Source of the DNA: Ahrensia marina
Lineage (GTDB): Bacteria; Pseudomonadota; Alphaproteobacteria; Rhizobiales; Rhizobiaceae
Length of the DNA stretch: 64,000 nt
Assembly: GCF_001293565.1 (NCBI RefSeq)
Contig: NZ_JXMU01000008.1
Coordinates: 28,851-92,850 of the forward strand
Direction of reading: 5' to 3'
Positions 26,380 through 36,575 of this stretch are shown here, one piece after another (within the stretch, counting starts at the first letter, position 1; the number at the start of each line of letters is the position of its first letter). Made by a program: the position numbers and the translations under genes. The notes beneath the pieces were generated by a model. That model had not been told where the DNA came from, searched no databases, and saw only the letters and a list, made by a program, of their open reading frames with translations.

Positions 26380-27654
26380 ATGACCGGATTTATTAAAAGC
26401 AATCGCCGCAACGTTTTAAAATCTGCAGCAGCGTTAGGCACGGCGGCATTTTTGCCATCTATGGCAAAGGCGCAGTCGTCAATTGGTGACATTTTACAAT
26501 CGCCACAGCGGGGCAATTGGGATGATCAGTTTGATTCCGCCGGTTCCAGTAACAGGGCCGCTGTAGACAGCCGCCTGCCGATCTTGAGTCCACCGACAGT
26601 TTCTTATGTGGAAGCTGCGATCGACAATTATCGCGGTATCGTTTCGAATGGTGGATGGCCGCTCGTCAATGCTACCCAGCGTTTAAAGGTAGGTGTTCGT
26701 GATAATTCTGTGCGGCAATTGCGCCAGCGCCTTATCATTTCCGGCGATATGGCCCGCAATTCCGGCGAAAGCACCACATTTGATTCATTCCTTGATGCAG
26801 GGCTGAAGCGCTTTCAGGCGCGCCACGGCATGGTTGCTGATGGCGTTATGGGCAATTACACGCTGGCTGCGCTCAATATTGATGCACGCACCCGCCTTGG
26901 TCAGTTGGAAACAAACCTTGTGCGTTTGCGTTCAATGTCCGGATTCCTTGGCGATCGCTTTGTCATGGTCAATATTCCCGGCACTGAACTGGAAGCAGTG
27001 CGCAATGGCCGCGTAGAACGCCGCCATAAAACAATCGTTGGCCGTGTTGACCGCGAAACACCGGTTCTCTCGTCCAAGATTCATGAAGTTATTCTGAACC
27101 CGTATTGGACAGCACCAAAGTCGATTATCCGCAAAGACATCATTCCTTTAATGCGAAAAGACCCGACTTATCTGACACGCAACAAAATCCGTCTGTTTGA
27201 CGGCAGCGGTCAGGAAGTGGCACCTGAAACTGTGAACTGGTCTACTGATGAAGCCGTTGCGCTGCGTTTCCGTCAGGATCCGGGCAAAATCAACGCGATG
27301 TCATCCACCAAGATCAACTTCCATAATCCGCATGCCGTCTATATGCACGACACGCCGCAGCAAAGCCTGTTCGGCAAGTTCTTGCGTTTTGAATCGTCCG
27401 GCTGCGTGCGAATACAGGATATTCGTGAGCTGTCTACCTGGCTGTTGTCATCTGACTCCGGCTATACGCGCGGACAGATCGAGCAGATTATCAAGTCCGG
27501 CGAAAGCACACCAATTCAAATGACAACGCCTGTGCCGGTCTATTTCGTCTATATCAGCGCATGGTCGACCGGTGACCGTGTGGTTCATTTCCGTGACGAT
27601 ATTTATAACCGTGATGGTGTAGGCGAGTTGGAAACTGCCGCTACGGCGCTTTAA
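26380..27654 (+). CDS. L,D-transpeptidase with peptidoglycan-binding domain (YcbB/LdtP-like)
   Basis: The 424-residue protein starts with SNRRNVLKSAAALGTAAFL, a signal peptide with a twin-arginine look, cleaved near AKA-Q. A PG_binding_1 domain (about 105-165) precedes a YkuD catalytic domain with the H of VYMHDTP and nucleophile C342 in SSGCVRI. The insert between them matches the YcbB-type capping loop. Such enzymes form 3-3 crosslinks between stem peptides or attach proteins to peptidoglycan in the periplasm. The ATG at 26380 is preferred over TTG 26356. Nearby ldtR is the likely regulator, as in relatives. Confidence 0.9.
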   Translation: MTGFIKSNRRNVLKSAAALGTAAFLPSMAKAQSSIGDILQSPQRGNWDDQFDSAGSSNRAAVDSRLPILSPPTVSYVEAAIDNYRGIVSNGGWPLVNATQRLKVGVRDNSVRQLRQRLIISGDMARNSGESTTFDSFLDAGLKRFQARHGMVADGVMGNYTLAALNIDARTRLGQLETNLVRLRSMSGFLGDRFVMVNIPGTELEAVRNGRVERRHKTIVGRVDRETPVLSSKIHEVILNPYWTAPKSIIRKDIIPLMRKDPTYLTRNKIRLFDGSGQEVAPETVNWSTDEAVALRFRQDPGKINAMSSTKINFHNPHAVYMHDTPQQSLFGKFLRFESSGCVRIQDIRELSTWLLSSDSGYTRGQIEQIIKSGESTPIQMTTPVPVYFVYISAWSTGDRVVHFRDDIYNRDGVGELETAATAL

Positions 27655-27685
27655 GTTTCAAACCCAAATCTGCAAGAAATTCCTG

Positions 27686-27718
27686 ACGGCGTATTCAATG
27701 TTTTGGATGCGCCGTTTT
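27686..27718 (+). terminator. Probable terminator after the L,D-transpeptidase gene
   Basis: ACGGCG (27686-27691) pairs with CGCCGT (27710-27715), with further weak pairing inside the loop and TTTT after it. Moderately convincing. Confidence 0.5.
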
Positions 27719-27812
27719 GACGTCGATTATAGCGATGACATAGTGGCAATCATCTGTTAGAGCGACCGCATGGGAAGAGCTTCATCTTCTAAATCATGAA
27801 AGGTGACCGTTT

Positions 27813-29129
27813 ATGTCGACTGATAGTGCTACTCTGACACAGTTTTCCAACGATTTCTTCAATGAAACCTTGAGCGACCGCGATCCGGCTGTCTTTGGCG
27901 CTATCCGCAAGGAGTTGGGACGTCAGCGCCATGAAATCGAGTTGATTGCTTCTGAAAACATTGCCTCGCGCGCAGTGATCGAAGCACAGGGCTCAATCAT
28001 GACCAACAAATACGCGGAAGGCTATTCAGGCCGCCGCTATTATGGCGGTTGCCAATATGTCGATATTGCCGAGAACCTTGCAATCGAACGTGTGTGCGAA
28101 TTGTTCGGCTGTGAGTTTGCCAATGTTCAGCCCAATTCCGGCAGTCAGGCAAACCAAGCTGTCTTTATGGCGTTGGCAAAACCGGGCGACACATTGCTGG
28201 GTATGAGCCTTGATGCCGGCGGTCACCTCACGCACGGCGCACGGCCAAACCAGTCCGGCAAGTGGTTCAACGCTGTTCAATATGGTCTGGATATCTCAAC
28301 TGGTCTGATTGATTATGATCAGGTCGAGGCAATGGCAAAAGAACACAAACCGCAGATCATCGTGGCCGGTGGTTCAGCCTATTCACGCGTGATCGACTTC
28401 AAGCGTTTCCGCGAAATCGCTGATTCTGTTGACGCAATTTTATGGGTTGATATGGCCCATATCGCTGGACTTGTTGCTGCCGGTCTTCACCCGAGCCCGT
28501 TCCCGCATGCCCATGTTGCCACATCGACAACACATAAAACCCTGCGCGGCCCGCGCGGCGGCCTTGTGCTGACCAATGACGAGGCAATCGCCAAGAAAAT
28601 CAATTCCGCTGTCTTCCCCGGTATTCAGGGCGGTCCTTTGATGCATGTGATCGCCGGTAAGGCTGTTGCATTTGGTGAAGCGCTTCGTCCGGAATTTAAA
28701 ACCTATATGAGCGCTGTTGCCGAGAATGCGAAAATACTGGCACAAACCCTTGTTGAAGGCGGCATGGACATTGTTTCCGGCGGTACGGACACCCATTTGA
28801 TGCTGGTTGATTTGCGCCCGAAAGGCGTAACAGGCAAGGCAACAGAAGAAGCACTCGGACGTGCATTCATTACCTGTAATAAAAACGGTGTGCCGAATGA
28901 TCCGCAAAAACCGACAATCACGTCAGGCATCCGCCTTGGTACGCCTGCGGCGACCACACGCGGTTTCGGCCCTGCGGAATTCCGTGAAGTTGGCAAGCTG
29001 ATTGTCCGTATCGTTGATGGCGTGGCAGCAGCCGGTGAGGGCGGCGATACTTCCGCCGTCGAGGCTTCTGTCAAGGAAGATGTCATCAAATTGACAGACC
29101 GCTTCCCGATTTATGATTATATGAGCTGA
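27813..29129 (+). CDS. glyA: Serine hydroxymethyltransferase
   Basis: The 438-residue protein is a full-length PLP enzyme that interconverts serine and glycine and supplies methylene-tetrahydrofolate. The PLP lysine is K242 in [28 protein letters not shown] and [12 protein letters not shown] are family segments. It starts a conserved Hyphomicrobiales gene order with nrdR and the riboflavin genes. The 158-base upstream gap shows no riboswitch that I recognise. Confidence 0.97.
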   Translation: MSTDSATLTQFSNDFFNETLSDRDPAVFGAIRKELGRQRHEIELIASENIASRAVIEAQGSIMTNKYAEGYSGRRYYGGCQYVDIAENLAIERVCELFGCEFANVQPNSGSQANQAVFMALAKPGDTLLGMSLDAGGHLTHGARPNQSGKWFNAVQYGLDISTGLIDYDQVEAMAKEHKPQIIVAGGSAYSRVIDFKRFREIADSVDAILWVDMAHIAGLVAAGLHPSPFPHAHVATSTTHKTLRGPRGGLVLTNDEAIAKKINSAVFPGIQGGPLMHVIAGKAVAFGEALRPEFKTYMSAVAENAKILAQTLVEGGMDIVSGGTDTHLMLVDLRPKGVTGKATEEALGRAFITCNKNGVPNDPQKPTITSGIRLGTPAATTRGFGPAEFREVGKLIVRIVDGVAAAGEGGDTSAVEASVKEDVIKLTDRFPIYDYMS

Positions 29130-29135
29130 TAAAAT

Positions 29136-29618
29136 ATGCGCTGCCCGTTTTGCCATTCAGAAGATACACAAGTTAAAGATAGCCGTCCCGCAGAGGACAA
29201 CACGGCTATACGGCGGCGGCGTGTATGCAATGATTGCGGCGGGCGGCACACAACATTTGAACGTGTGCAGTTGCGCGAGCTTTATGTTGTCAAGAAAAAC
29301 GGCCGGAAAGTCGTTTTTGACCGAGATAAGCTTGCCAGATCATTTGAGATCGCATTGCGGAAACGTCCGATTGAGGCTGACCGCATCGAAAGGGCTGTGT
29401 CCGGCATCGTGCGCCAGCTCGAAAGCAGCGGTGAGCAGGAAATTGCCTCGGATGATGTTGGCGCATTGGTGATGGAGGTTTTGAAAAACCTCGATGATGT
29501 TGGCTATGTGCGTTATGCATCCGTTTATAAGGATTTTCGCGATCCCAATGATTTTCAGGAACTTCTGGGCGAGCTTGGTGGTCATTTGCCGACAGTTGAA
29601 CCAGAAGTTCAAGATTAG
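29136..29618 (+). CDS. nrdR: Transcriptional repressor NrdR
   Basis: The 160-residue protein has the N-terminal zinc ribbon ([17 protein letters not shown] and [12 protein letters not shown]) and an ATP-cone domain (about 49-139, with [16 protein letters not shown]). NrdR senses ATP/dATP and represses ribonucleotide reductase genes. It begins six bases after the glyA stop, so the two are co-transcribed. No ribonucleotide reductase gene or obvious NrdR box was seen in the window. Confidence 0.97.
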   Translation: MRCPFCHSEDTQVKDSRPAEDNTAIRRRRVCNDCGGRHTTFERVQLRELYVVKKNGRKVVFDRDKLARSFEIALRKRPIEADRIERAVSGIVRQLESSGEQEIASDDVGALVMEVLKNLDDVGYVRYASVYKDFRDPNDFQELLGELGGHLPTVEPEVQD

Positions 29619-29635
29619 TATTTCAGGCGCATCAT

Positions 29636-30745
29636 ATGGCGGCTGAGACATTCACAAAAACAGACGAACGGTTCATGGCAGCAGCCATTCGGCTCGGACG
29701 GCGGCATCTGGCCCGTACCGGTACGAACCCTTCGGTCTCAACGCTTCTTGTCAAGGATTTGGGCAACGGTCCTGTCATCGTTGGCAGCGGCATTACCGAT
29801 ATTGGCGGACGGCCCCATGCGGAGGCAGCAGCGCTGGCCGAAGCAGGAGAGCATGCACGAGGCGCAACGGCCTATGTGACATTGGAGCCATGCGCCCACC
29901 ATGGCCGCACACCGCCTTGTGCCGTATCGCTTGTCAATGCGGGCATTACCCGTCTGGTCAGCGCCTTGACCGATCCCGATGACCGCGTATCGGGTAGAGG
30001 CTATAAAATTTTACGCGATGCGGACATAGCGGTTGCTGTTGGTTGTCTGGAAGATGAAGCGCGCAGCGTGCTTGGTTCTTACCTGAATCGATCCATGACA
30101 AAACGGGCGCAAGCGACTCTAAAACTTGCTGTTTCTGCCGATGGGATGATTGGTGACCGCAAAGTTCAGCAATTGATGATCACGCAGGAGCAGGCGCGGC
30201 ATCAAAGTCATTTGCTGCGCGCCGAGCATGAAGCCATCATTGTTGGTGTTGATACGGCAATCATCGATAACCCGACGCTGACCTGCCGGCTGCCTGGACT
30301 GGAAGACAGATCACCGGCGCGCATTGTGTTGGACACCGGTGCGAGGATGAGCGTTGATTGTGCATTGGTGCGCACCATTGAGCAGGCGCCGCTTTATGTT
30401 GCAACGGCTTATCCGCAATCCGACAGTGCGAAGGCACTGAGCGATCATGGCGTCAAAATCATAGCGTGTGATATTCATGAGGGCCGCATTGCGCTGCCTG
30501 AACTGATGGAAGATTTAGCCGGTATTGGCATCACCCGCGCTTTGGTTGAAGGCGGTGCGCAAATTGCAGCAAGTTTTTTAAACGATGCGCTTGTTGAAAA
30601 TATTAGCCTGTTTGAAAGTGACGTGGTGGTCGGTAAAAGCGGCATTTCCAGCCCCGTATCAAGCAATGAGCTACCCGATGGTTTTGAAATCAAGCGACGC
30701 GCACTATTCGGGCCGGACAGATATTTTGAGATCGGAAGAGTGTAA
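29636..30745 (+). CDS. ribD: Bifunctional riboflavin deaminase/reductase
   Basis: The 369-residue protein has an N-terminal deaminase with zinc motif (PHAEAAAL and LEPCAHHGRTPPC) and a C-terminal reductase of the DHFR-like type (SADGMIGD, ALVEGGAQIAASFL). It catalyses steps two and three of riboflavin synthesis. The stop overlaps the ribE start by one base. No FMN riboswitch precedes the gene, since only 17 bases separate it from nrdR. Confidence 0.96.
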   Translation: MAAETFTKTDERFMAAAIRLGRRHLARTGTNPSVSTLLVKDLGNGPVIVGSGITDIGGRPHAEAAALAEAGEHARGATAYVTLEPCAHHGRTPPCAVSLVNAGITRLVSALTDPDDRVSGRGYKILRDADIAVAVGCLEDEARSVLGSYLNRSMTKRAQATLKLAVSADGMIGDRKVQQLMITQEQARHQSHLLRAEHEAIIVGVDTAIIDNPTLTCRLPGLEDRSPARIVLDTGARMSVDCALVRTIEQAPLYVATAYPQSDSAKALSDHGVKIIACDIHEGRIALPELMEDLAGIGITRALVEGGAQIAASFLNDALVENISLFESDVVVGKSGISSPVSSNELPDGFEIKRRALFGPDRYFEIGRV

Positions 30746-31371
30746 TGTTCACAGGCATCATCACGGATATCGCAACAGTTGAAAACGTTGAAGAACTGGC
30801 GAGCGGTAAGCTCTTTCGCATTCAAACATCCTATGACCCCGAAACGATCGACATTGGCGCATCGATTGCCTGCGCCGGTGTATGTCTGACTGTGACGGCA
30901 AAATCGCCAGCCGGGAGCAACAGCCGGTGGTTTGAGGTCGAGGCTTGGGAAGAGGCTTTGCGTCTGACAAATGCGGCTGACTGGGAGCAGGGGACACGAA
31001 TCAACACCGAGCGCGCGATGAAGGTCGGCGATGAATATGGCGGCCACATGGTGTCCGGCCATGTTGACGGCATTGCAGTTGTGACACGCATTGAAGCTGA
31101 AGGTGATGCAACACGTTTCTTTCTTGAAGCGCCGCAAGCATTATCAAAATATATCGCGCCTAAAGGGTCAGTCTGCCTTGATGGTACATCGCTGACTGTA
31201 AACAGCGTTGACGGCAATATTTTCGATGTTCTTCTCATTCGCCACAGCCAGGAAGTGACGACTTGGGGGCAGGTGCAAACCGGTGATAGGATCAATATCG
31301 AGATCGATCAGATTGCCCGATATGTAGAACGTTACATTTCGCGTCTTGCAGAGGCGGGTAAAGAGGCGTAG
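30745..31371 (+). CDS. ribE: Riboflavin synthase, alpha chain
   Basis: The 208-residue protein is made of two lumazine-binding repeats, starting MFTGIITDIATVE and later GGHMVSGHVDG and LDGTSLTVNSVDG. It dismutates two dimethylribityllumazine molecules to riboflavin. The ATG overlaps the ribD stop (TAATG), so they are coupled. Confidence 0.96.
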   Translation: MFTGIITDIATVENVEELASGKLFRIQTSYDPETIDIGASIACAGVCLTVTAKSPAGSNSRWFEVEAWEEALRLTNAADWEQGTRINTERAMKVGDEYGGHMVSGHVDGIAVVTRIEAEGDATRFFLEAPQALSKYIAPKGSVCLDGTSLTVNSVDGNIFDVLLIRHSQEVTTWGQVQTGDRINIEIDQIARYVERYISRLAEAGKEA

Positions 31372-31406
31372 TCAGCCACTTCATTACATAACAGCCGGAA
31401 CGTTAC

Positions 31407-31850
31407 ATGTCAGATGCCCCTCATTTTCTAATTGTCGAAGCCCGTTTTTACGACGATATGGCGGATGCCTTGCTGGAAGGCGCGACATCCGCACTCGATG
31501 AAGCCGGAGTTACCTATGATGTGGTCACGGTGCCCGGCGCGCTCGAAATTCCCGCTGCCATTGCCTATGCAATAGATGGTGTGACCGAGTATGACGGTTA
31601 TGTTGCGCTTGGTATGGTTATCCGCGGCGAGACCTATCATTTCGATATTGTATCCAATGAAAGCTCGCGCGCATTGATGGATTTGTCTGTTGCTGAAGGT
31701 GTGCCGCTCGGCAATGGTATTTTGACCGTGGAAAATGCAATTCAGGCTTGGGCGCGTGTTCGCAAAACCGAACTGGACAAGGGTGGATTTGCAGCGCGTG
31801 CCGCAGTCACGATGTATCATTTGAAAAACAAAATGTTGGGCCAGGACTAA
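31407..31850 (+). CDS. ribH: 6,7-dimethyl-8-ribityllumazine synthase
   Basis: The 147-residue protein has the family segments [26 protein letters not shown] and [16 protein letters not shown], where the histidine is catalytic. It condenses the pyrimidinedione with dihydroxybutanone phosphate. The stop overlaps the nusB start by one base. Together with ribD and ribE it makes the flavin used by the monooxygenase system in this window. Confidence 0.96.
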   Translation: MSDAPHFLIVEARFYDDMADALLEGATSALDEAGVTYDVVTVPGALEIPAAIAYAIDGVTEYDGYVALGMVIRGETYHFDIVSNESSRALMDLSVAEGVPLGNGILTVENAIQAWARVRKTELDKGGFAARAAVTMYHLKNKMLGQD

Positions 31851-32317
31851 TGGCTGAAGCAAAAACAAGATCAGCAAATAAACGCGGTGCAGCCCGTCTT
31901 GCGGCGGTACAGGCGCTTTTTCAGATGGATATTTCCGGCGCCGGTGTGCTTGAGATCGCAAGCGAATATGAGACCTTCCGCTTGGGTCAGGTTGTTGATG
32001 GCGAGGAATATGTGGCCGCCGATGCTGCCTGGTTCCGCGGTATTCTTTCAGGCGTTGTGCGCGATCAGACAAAACTGGACCCGATCATTCGCGAAGCATT
32101 GCAGGAAGATTGGCCACTATCGCGCATCGACAGCACCTTGCGTGCGATTTTGCGGGCAGGCACGTTTGAATTGCTTGAGCGCAAGGATGTGCCTGTTGCC
32201 GTGATCAATTCCGAATATATCGATATTGCAGCCGCATTTTATGAAGATGGCGACGAGCCCAAGCTCGTCAATGCTGTTCTGGACCGTATTGCCCGCAAAT
32301 ATCGTGAGAAAAAATGA
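31850..32317 (+). CDS. nusB: Transcription antitermination factor NusB
   Basis: The 155-residue all-helical protein begins with basic [20 protein letters not shown] and ends with the NusB pattern [20 protein letters not shown] and FVNAVLD-like [10 protein letters not shown]. It binds boxA RNA with NusE in rRNA antitermination. The ATG overlaps the ribH stop, and reading further upstream runs through ribH in another frame. The stop overlaps the MFS gene start by four bases. Confidence 0.95.
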   Translation: MAEAKTRSANKRGAARLAAVQALFQMDISGAGVLEIASEYETFRLGQVVDGEEYVAADAAWFRGILSGVVRDQTKLDPIIREALQEDWPLSRIDSTLRAILRAGTFELLERKDVPVAVINSEYIDIAAAFYEDGDEPKLVNAVLDRIARKYREKK

Positions 32318-33525
32318 GCGATACGCTGGATTTGGGCGAGGCGAGACGAACCGCCGCGACCTTTGCTATTTCCCAAGCCTTCGTCGGTGCCTGCGCGCCG
32401 ATCGCCATATCCATTGGCGGTCTTGCCGGTCATTATCTTCTGGGCGCTGACAAGACCCTCGCGACACTGCCTGTTACCGGATATAATATTGGCGTTGCGA
32501 TTGGCGCTTTGCCCGCTGCGATGCTGATGCGCGCAATCGGGCGTCGTTATGGTTTTTCAACCGGTGCGTTGGTTTCAAGTATCGGCGGTGTTCTGGCTGC
32601 GATGGCGCTCATCCAGCATAATTTTTGGTTCTTTGCCGCAGCGCTTATCGTGATTGGTGTCGGCGGATCATTTGTGCAGCAATACCGGTTTGCTGCCGCT
32701 GATGCTTCACCGCCAGCGTTCAAGCCAAAAGCAATTTCATGGGTTCTCGGCGGCGGGGTTTTTGCCGCGATCATCGGACCTCAAGCCGTTATTTTTACCA
32801 AAGATATGATGCAGCCTGTCAGTTTTGCCGGTGCATTTATATCAATCGTCGTTCTGGGCATTATTGGCGCAGGTATATTGATGACACTGCGCACATTGCC
32901 CGCACCGGTTGAAGACGCCGATGCGCCATCGGGCGCGGAACGCCCGACACTGCAAATTATATCGCAGCCGCGGTTCTTAATTGCGTTTTTGTGCGGTGTT
33001 ACCACTTTTGCCATGATGAGTTTTGTGATGACGGGCGCGCCGCTCGCCATGATTGAATGTGGACATTCACTCGATGAAGCCACGCTTGGCATTTCATGGC
33101 ATGTCATGGCTATGTTTGCGCCAAGCTTCTTTACCGGAAAGCTGATTGTACGGTTCGGCAAAGAGAAAATCGTCGCAACCGGGCTGATTTTGCTGATTGG
33201 TTGCGCACTCGTTGCCTTGTCCGGTCTGGCGCTTTGGCAGTTTTGGTTCGCGCTGATTTTGCTGGGCGTTGGCTGGAACTTTGGATTTATCGGCGCGACT
33301 GCAATGCTTACCGATACATACCGTCCCTCTGAAAAGAACAAGATTCAGGGCCTGCATGACTTTGCGCTGTTTTCAACCGTTGCATTTGCATCATTGGCTT
33401 CCGGCGCAACGCTTAATTCTTACGGCTGGGACATGCTCAACTGGATATTATTGCCGGTATGCGCAATCTCATTGCTTGTATTGCTCGCCCAATATTTGTT
33501 TGTCCGCCGCAAAACTCTCGCATAA
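32314..33525 (+). CDS. MFS transporter
   Basis: The 403-residue protein has about twelve membrane spans in two halves with a cytoplasmic loop near residues 200-215. A loop motif of the MFS type ([14 protein letters not shown]) lies after span 2. The start overlaps the nusB stop (ATGA). Substrate is unknown; its location next to riboflavin genes is conserved in some relatives but does not prove a flavin role. Confidence 0.9.
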   Translation: MSDTLDLGEARRTAATFAISQAFVGACAPIAISIGGLAGHYLLGADKTLATLPVTGYNIGVAIGALPAAMLMRAIGRRYGFSTGALVSSIGGVLAAMALIQHNFWFFAAALIVIGVGGSFVQQYRFAAADASPPAFKPKAISWVLGGGVFAAIIGPQAVIFTKDMMQPVSFAGAFISIVVLGIIGAGILMTLRTLPAPVEDADAPSGAERPTLQIISQPRFLIAFLCGVTTFAMMSFVMTGAPLAMIECGHSLDEATLGISWHVMAMFAPSFFTGKLIVRFGKEKIVATGLILLIGCALVALSGLALWQFWFALILLGVGWNFGFIGATAMLTDTYRPSEKNKIQGLHDFALFSTVAFASLASGATLNSYGWDMLNWILLPVCAISLLVLLAQYLFVRRKTLA

Positions 33526-33530
33526 AAAAA

Positions 33531-33562
33531 CACTGCAAACCGGATCAGGCTTGCAGTGCTTT
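33531..33562. terminator. Terminator between the MFS gene and bamE
   Basis: CACTGCAA (33531-33538) and TTGCAGTG (33551-33558) form a perfect eight-base stem, with an A run before it and CTTT after. It can serve both converging genes. Confidence 0.8.
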
Positions 33563-33585
33563 GAATTGTCTATTTGAGTGACGGC

Positions 33586-34092
33586 TTAACGTCGTCCACT
33601 CAGAATGCTGGACGCTGAAGGTCCGCCAAGCGAGCCTGTCAAGATTTGACCCAAGAATGTTTGGTCTCTGCCGCCGGTTGGTGTTGCACCAGCAATAAAG
33701 TCAAACACACGTCCGTCTTTAAGGCCGTAATCCGCGATCCGGCTAACAGTGTCTTCTTCATCGAAATAGATTGCAAAGACGCGCTGATCAACCAGCTTCG
33801 GCTTTAGAAACTGTGCCGAACGCACACGGGTCTGCGAAATGTAATAAAATACCTCGCCGCCGAAATTATTGGTAGTTGTCGGTGTGCCGAGCGCCAGCAA
33901 TACCTGCTCTCGGCTTGATCCAACGGGTACCAGCGCCATGGTTTCTTCATCAACCACATAGCCCTGCTTGAAGGTCTCTTTGGAGCCCAGAACATTGGAT
34001 GTTGTGCAGCCTGATACGCCTAGCATTGCCACTGCAATTGCTGCTGCGATAAAATGACCGTTTTTAGAGGCCTTGGAATTCTTTGCTGCCAC
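33586..34092 (-). CDS. bamE: Outer membrane assembly lipoprotein BamE (SmpA/OmlA)
   Basis: The 168-residue protein has a signal peptide with lipobox GVSGC (cysteine 29) and a SmpA/OmlA domain (VPVGSSREQVLLALGTP, FYYISQTR, FDEEDTVSRIADYG). BamE helps the BAM complex insert beta-barrel proteins in the outer membrane. The start is GTG at 34092, with AAGGAG six bases upstream; the ATG nine codons earlier has no such site. A long C-terminal tail rich in Gly and Ser ends in SGRR. It is divergent from the CBP3-type chaperone gene. Confidence 0.9.
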   Translation of the reverse strand: MAAKNSKASKNGHFIAAAIAVAMLGVSGCTTSNVLGSKETFKQGYVVDEETMALVPVGSSREQVLLALGTPTTTNNFGGEVFYYISQTRVRSAQFLKPKLVDQRVFAIYFDEEDTVSRIADYGLKDGRVFDFIAGATPTGGRDQTFLGQILTGSLGGPSASSILSGRR

Positions 34093-34235
34093 GTCTATCT
34101 CCTTAGGCAGAGTACGCATACTCTTTATATTCTATTTTCCGGTACCGCACATAGCGTCTTCTTGCAAGCGCCAGCACAACGCGCTAGCAGCAAGCAAAAA
34201 CTATTCGAGTGCCGAATAGAGCAAGGATTTGCATT

Positions 34236-34793
34236 ATGATTATGTCACTGTTTCGACCAAAAAAACAAAATCCGAATAAGAAAATCGTTTCCAAGCTCTA
34301 TGCACAAATTATTGAGGCAGGGCGCCAGCCTGTTCTTTATGCTGAATGGGGCGTTCCTGATACGCCCATTGGCCGCTATGAGGCTATCGGCCTTCATATG
34401 ATATTGTTTCTCTTTCGCACCAGAAGCGCCAAACCCGCGCTGGAAGAATTGAGCCAGGATGTGCTGGATGAGTTTTTCCTAGAACTGGACCATTCCGTGC
34501 GTGAGCTTGGCGTGGGTGATGCCGGAGTGCCCAAACGTATGAAAAAACTAGGCAAAATGTTTTACGGCCGCATGGGACCATATTGGAAGGCTTTGGATGA
34601 TAATGACCTTGCAGCATTGAAAGAAGCGCTTGCCCGCAACATATTACCGGATGAAAACGAGCAATTGGCAACAGAGCCTTTGGCCCAATATATGATCGAT
34701 AGCGCTGCCCGTCTGGCAAAAATTGATGACGACAAATTGTTGCGCGGCGAGATCGATTTCCCGGAACCGCAAGGTATTGCTGTTTATGAATGA
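34236..34793 (+). CDS. Ubiquinol-cytochrome c chaperone (CBP3 family)
   Basis: The 185-residue protein matches the CBP3/UQCC1 family: KLYAQIIEAGRQPVLYAEWGVPDT, RYEAIGLHMILFLFR, MFYGRMGPYWKALDD. In mitochondria CBP3 helps assemble cytochrome b into the bc1 complex; the bacterial form is thought to act alike. The ATG at 34236 has AAGGA eight bases upstream. The stop overlaps the next gene by eight bases. No bc1 genes are adjacent, but a cytochrome-b-like gene occurs at 53-54 kb. Confidence 0.9.
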   Translation: MIMSLFRPKKQNPNKKIVSKLYAQIIEAGRQPVLYAEWGVPDTPIGRYEAIGLHMILFLFRTRSAKPALEELSQDVLDEFFLELDHSVRELGVGDAGVPKRMKKLGKMFYGRMGPYWKALDDNDLAALKEALARNILPDENEQLATEPLAQYMIDSAARLAKIDDDKLLRGEIDFPEPQGIAVYE

Positions 34794-35385
34794 TAAGAAT
34801 TTGAGCGAAGAACTATCTGCTGGTGAGACGGCAAGTCCCATATCGCAAAAAATCAATGTGCTGAAGCTGCCTGCCAAGGGGCTGAATGTAAAAATTGAGC
34901 CGGATGCGGATGCGCTTGCTGCGCTGGCAGAAGCGATGGATGTGCTTTCCATTTCAGCGTTTTCTGCAAAACTGAACATTAAACGCTGGCATAAGGACGG
35001 GGTGAGGGTATCCGGTCCTTTAAGTGCGGTGCTCCATCAGCAATGCGTCATCACCTTGAAACCTGTTGAAGAGGTGATAAACGAGGAAATCAACGCTGTC
35101 TTCGTGCCGGAGACTTCAAAATTGGCAAAGCCTGATGTTTCAGGCGAGGCGAATGAATTGTTGATTGATCCGGAAGGCGACGATGTGCCAGAGGTATTTC
35201 AATCACCGTTTCTGGATGTGGGAGAGATCACGGCAGAGTTTTTTGCGCTTGAGATCAATCCTTATCCGCGCATTGACGGGGCTGAGGAAGAAGCCAAGAA
35301 GTTTGCGGAAGACAGCAATCCAGACGGGGATGATGCAAAAGAAAATCCATTCGCAGCGCTTGCAGCTTTGAAAGACAAGCTGTGA
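34786..35385 (+). CDS. yceD: DUF177/YceD family protein
   Basis: The 199-residue protein matches YceD/DUF177 (HQQCVITLKPVEEVINEEI, and the later VGEITAEFFALEINPYPRI), a family needed for 23S rRNA accumulation. The ATG lies just before the stop of the preceding chaperone gene. In many bacteria rpmF (L32) sits between yceD and plsX; here only 108 bases separate them, with no room for rpmF, as is usual in Hyphomicrobiales. Confidence 0.9.
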   Translation: MNDKNLSEELSAGETASPISQKINVLKLPAKGLNVKIEPDADALAALAEAMDVLSISAFSAKLNIKRWHKDGVRVSGPLSAVLHQQCVITLKPVEEVINEEINAVFVPETSKLAKPDVSGEANELLIDPEGDDVPEVFQSPFLDVGEITAEFFALEINPYPRIDGAEEEAKKFAEDSNPDGDDAKENPFAALAALKDKL

Positions 35386-35493
35386 AGCTTTAAGGAAAAG
35401 CTTGTTCGCTGCCATAAAACCGTTATTTTCGCCCTGTTCAAAAGACTCGGAAATAACCTGAATTAAATAATCACGAAACGGGACGGTTCAGTT

Positions 35494-36570
35494 TTGGTCA
35501 CAATATCAGTGGATGCGATGGGCGGCGATCATGGCCCCTCGGTACTCATACCCGGCGCGGCCATTTCGCTAGAGCGTCACCCCGAGCTGAAATTCATTTT
35601 TTACGGCAAGGAAAAAGATGTTCAGCCTGAAATCGACAAATTTCCAAAGCTGAAAGCTGCCAGTAAATTTGTACACTGTGATGTGTCCGTACGTATGGAC
35701 GACAAGCCATCACAAGCGCTGCGTCAGGGACGTTGGAAGTCATCCATGTGGAAGGCGATTGAGGCAGTCAAAACAGGTGAGGCCGATGTCTGCGTTTCGG
35801 CCGGTAATACCGGCGCCCTGATGGCGATGTCACGTTTTTGCCTGCGCACAATGGCTGATATCGAGCGTCCGGCTATCGCTGCAATATGGCCGACTTTGCG
35901 CGGTGAAAGCATTGTGCTCGATGTCGGCGCGACGATTGGAGCCGATGCGCAGCAATTGGTTGACTTCTCCGTCATGGGAGCGGCAATGGCCCGCGCGATG
36001 ATTGAAAACCCGAAACCGACAGTCGGTTTGCTGAATGTCGGTGTTGAGGAAATCAAAGGTCAGGAAGAGGTCAAGGAGGCCGGACGTCTGCTGCGCGATG
36101 CGGATTTGCCGACATTGGAGTATCATGGCTTTGTTGAAGGCGATGATCTGGGCAAGGGCACTGTGGATGTTGTCGTAACCGAAGGTTTTTCCGGCAATAT
36201 CGCGCTCAAAACGGCAGAAGGCACAGCGCGTCAGATTGGCGAATATTTACGTGCCGCCATGGGACATTCATTCATGTCCCGAATTGGCTATCTGTTTGCC
36301 CGCAGCGCTTTTAAAAGGCTGGGCGAGAAAATGGACCCCCGCAAGGTCAATGGCGGCGTGTTCCTCGGTCTTAACGGTGTTGTCATCAAAAGCCACGGCG
36401 GCACGGACAGCGAAGGATTTGCGGCGGCTCTGGATATGGGGCATGACATGGTCCGCAACGAGCTTCAAAGCAAAATCGATATAGATATCAAAAAGTTCCA
36501 CACCCGTCAGGGGCGCAGTCGATCCGCAAATTCGGCGTCGGAACAGTCTGAAAACAAAAGCGAAAAGTAA
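35494..36570 (+). CDS. plsX: Phosphate acyltransferase PlsX
   Basis: The 358-residue protein begins [14 protein letters not shown], the family hallmark, and contains [13 protein letters not shown] and [12 protein letters not shown]. It makes acyl-phosphate from acyl-ACP for phospholipid synthesis at the membrane. The start is TTG at 35494. The C terminus has a polar low-complexity tail after HTRQG. It is followed after five bases by fabH. Confidence 0.95.
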   Translation: MVTISVDAMGGDHGPSVLIPGAAISLERHPELKFIFYGKEKDVQPEIDKFPKLKAASKFVHCDVSVRMDDKPSQALRQGRWKSSMWKAIEAVKTGEADVCVSAGNTGALMAMSRFCLRTMADIERPAIAAIWPTLRGESIVLDVGATIGADAQQLVDFSVMGAAMARAMIENPKPTVGLLNVGVEEIKGQEEVKEAGRLLRDADLPTLEYHGFVEGDDLGKGTVDVVVTEGFSGNIALKTAEGTARQIGEYLRAAMGHSFMSRIGYLFARSAFKRLGEKMDPRKVNGGVFLGLNGVVIKSHGGTDSEGFAAALDMGHDMVRNELQSKIDIDIKKFHTRQGRSRSANSASEQSENKSEK

Positions 36571-36575
36571 ACCCA

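Noticed and set aside
29619..29635. FMN riboswitch before ribD
   Set aside because: Only 17 bases separate nrdR and ribD, too short for the element, and none is seen before glyA.
35386..35493. rpmF (L32) gene between yceD and plsX
   Set aside because: The 108-base gap has no open frame with the L32 pattern; the gene must lie elsewhere.
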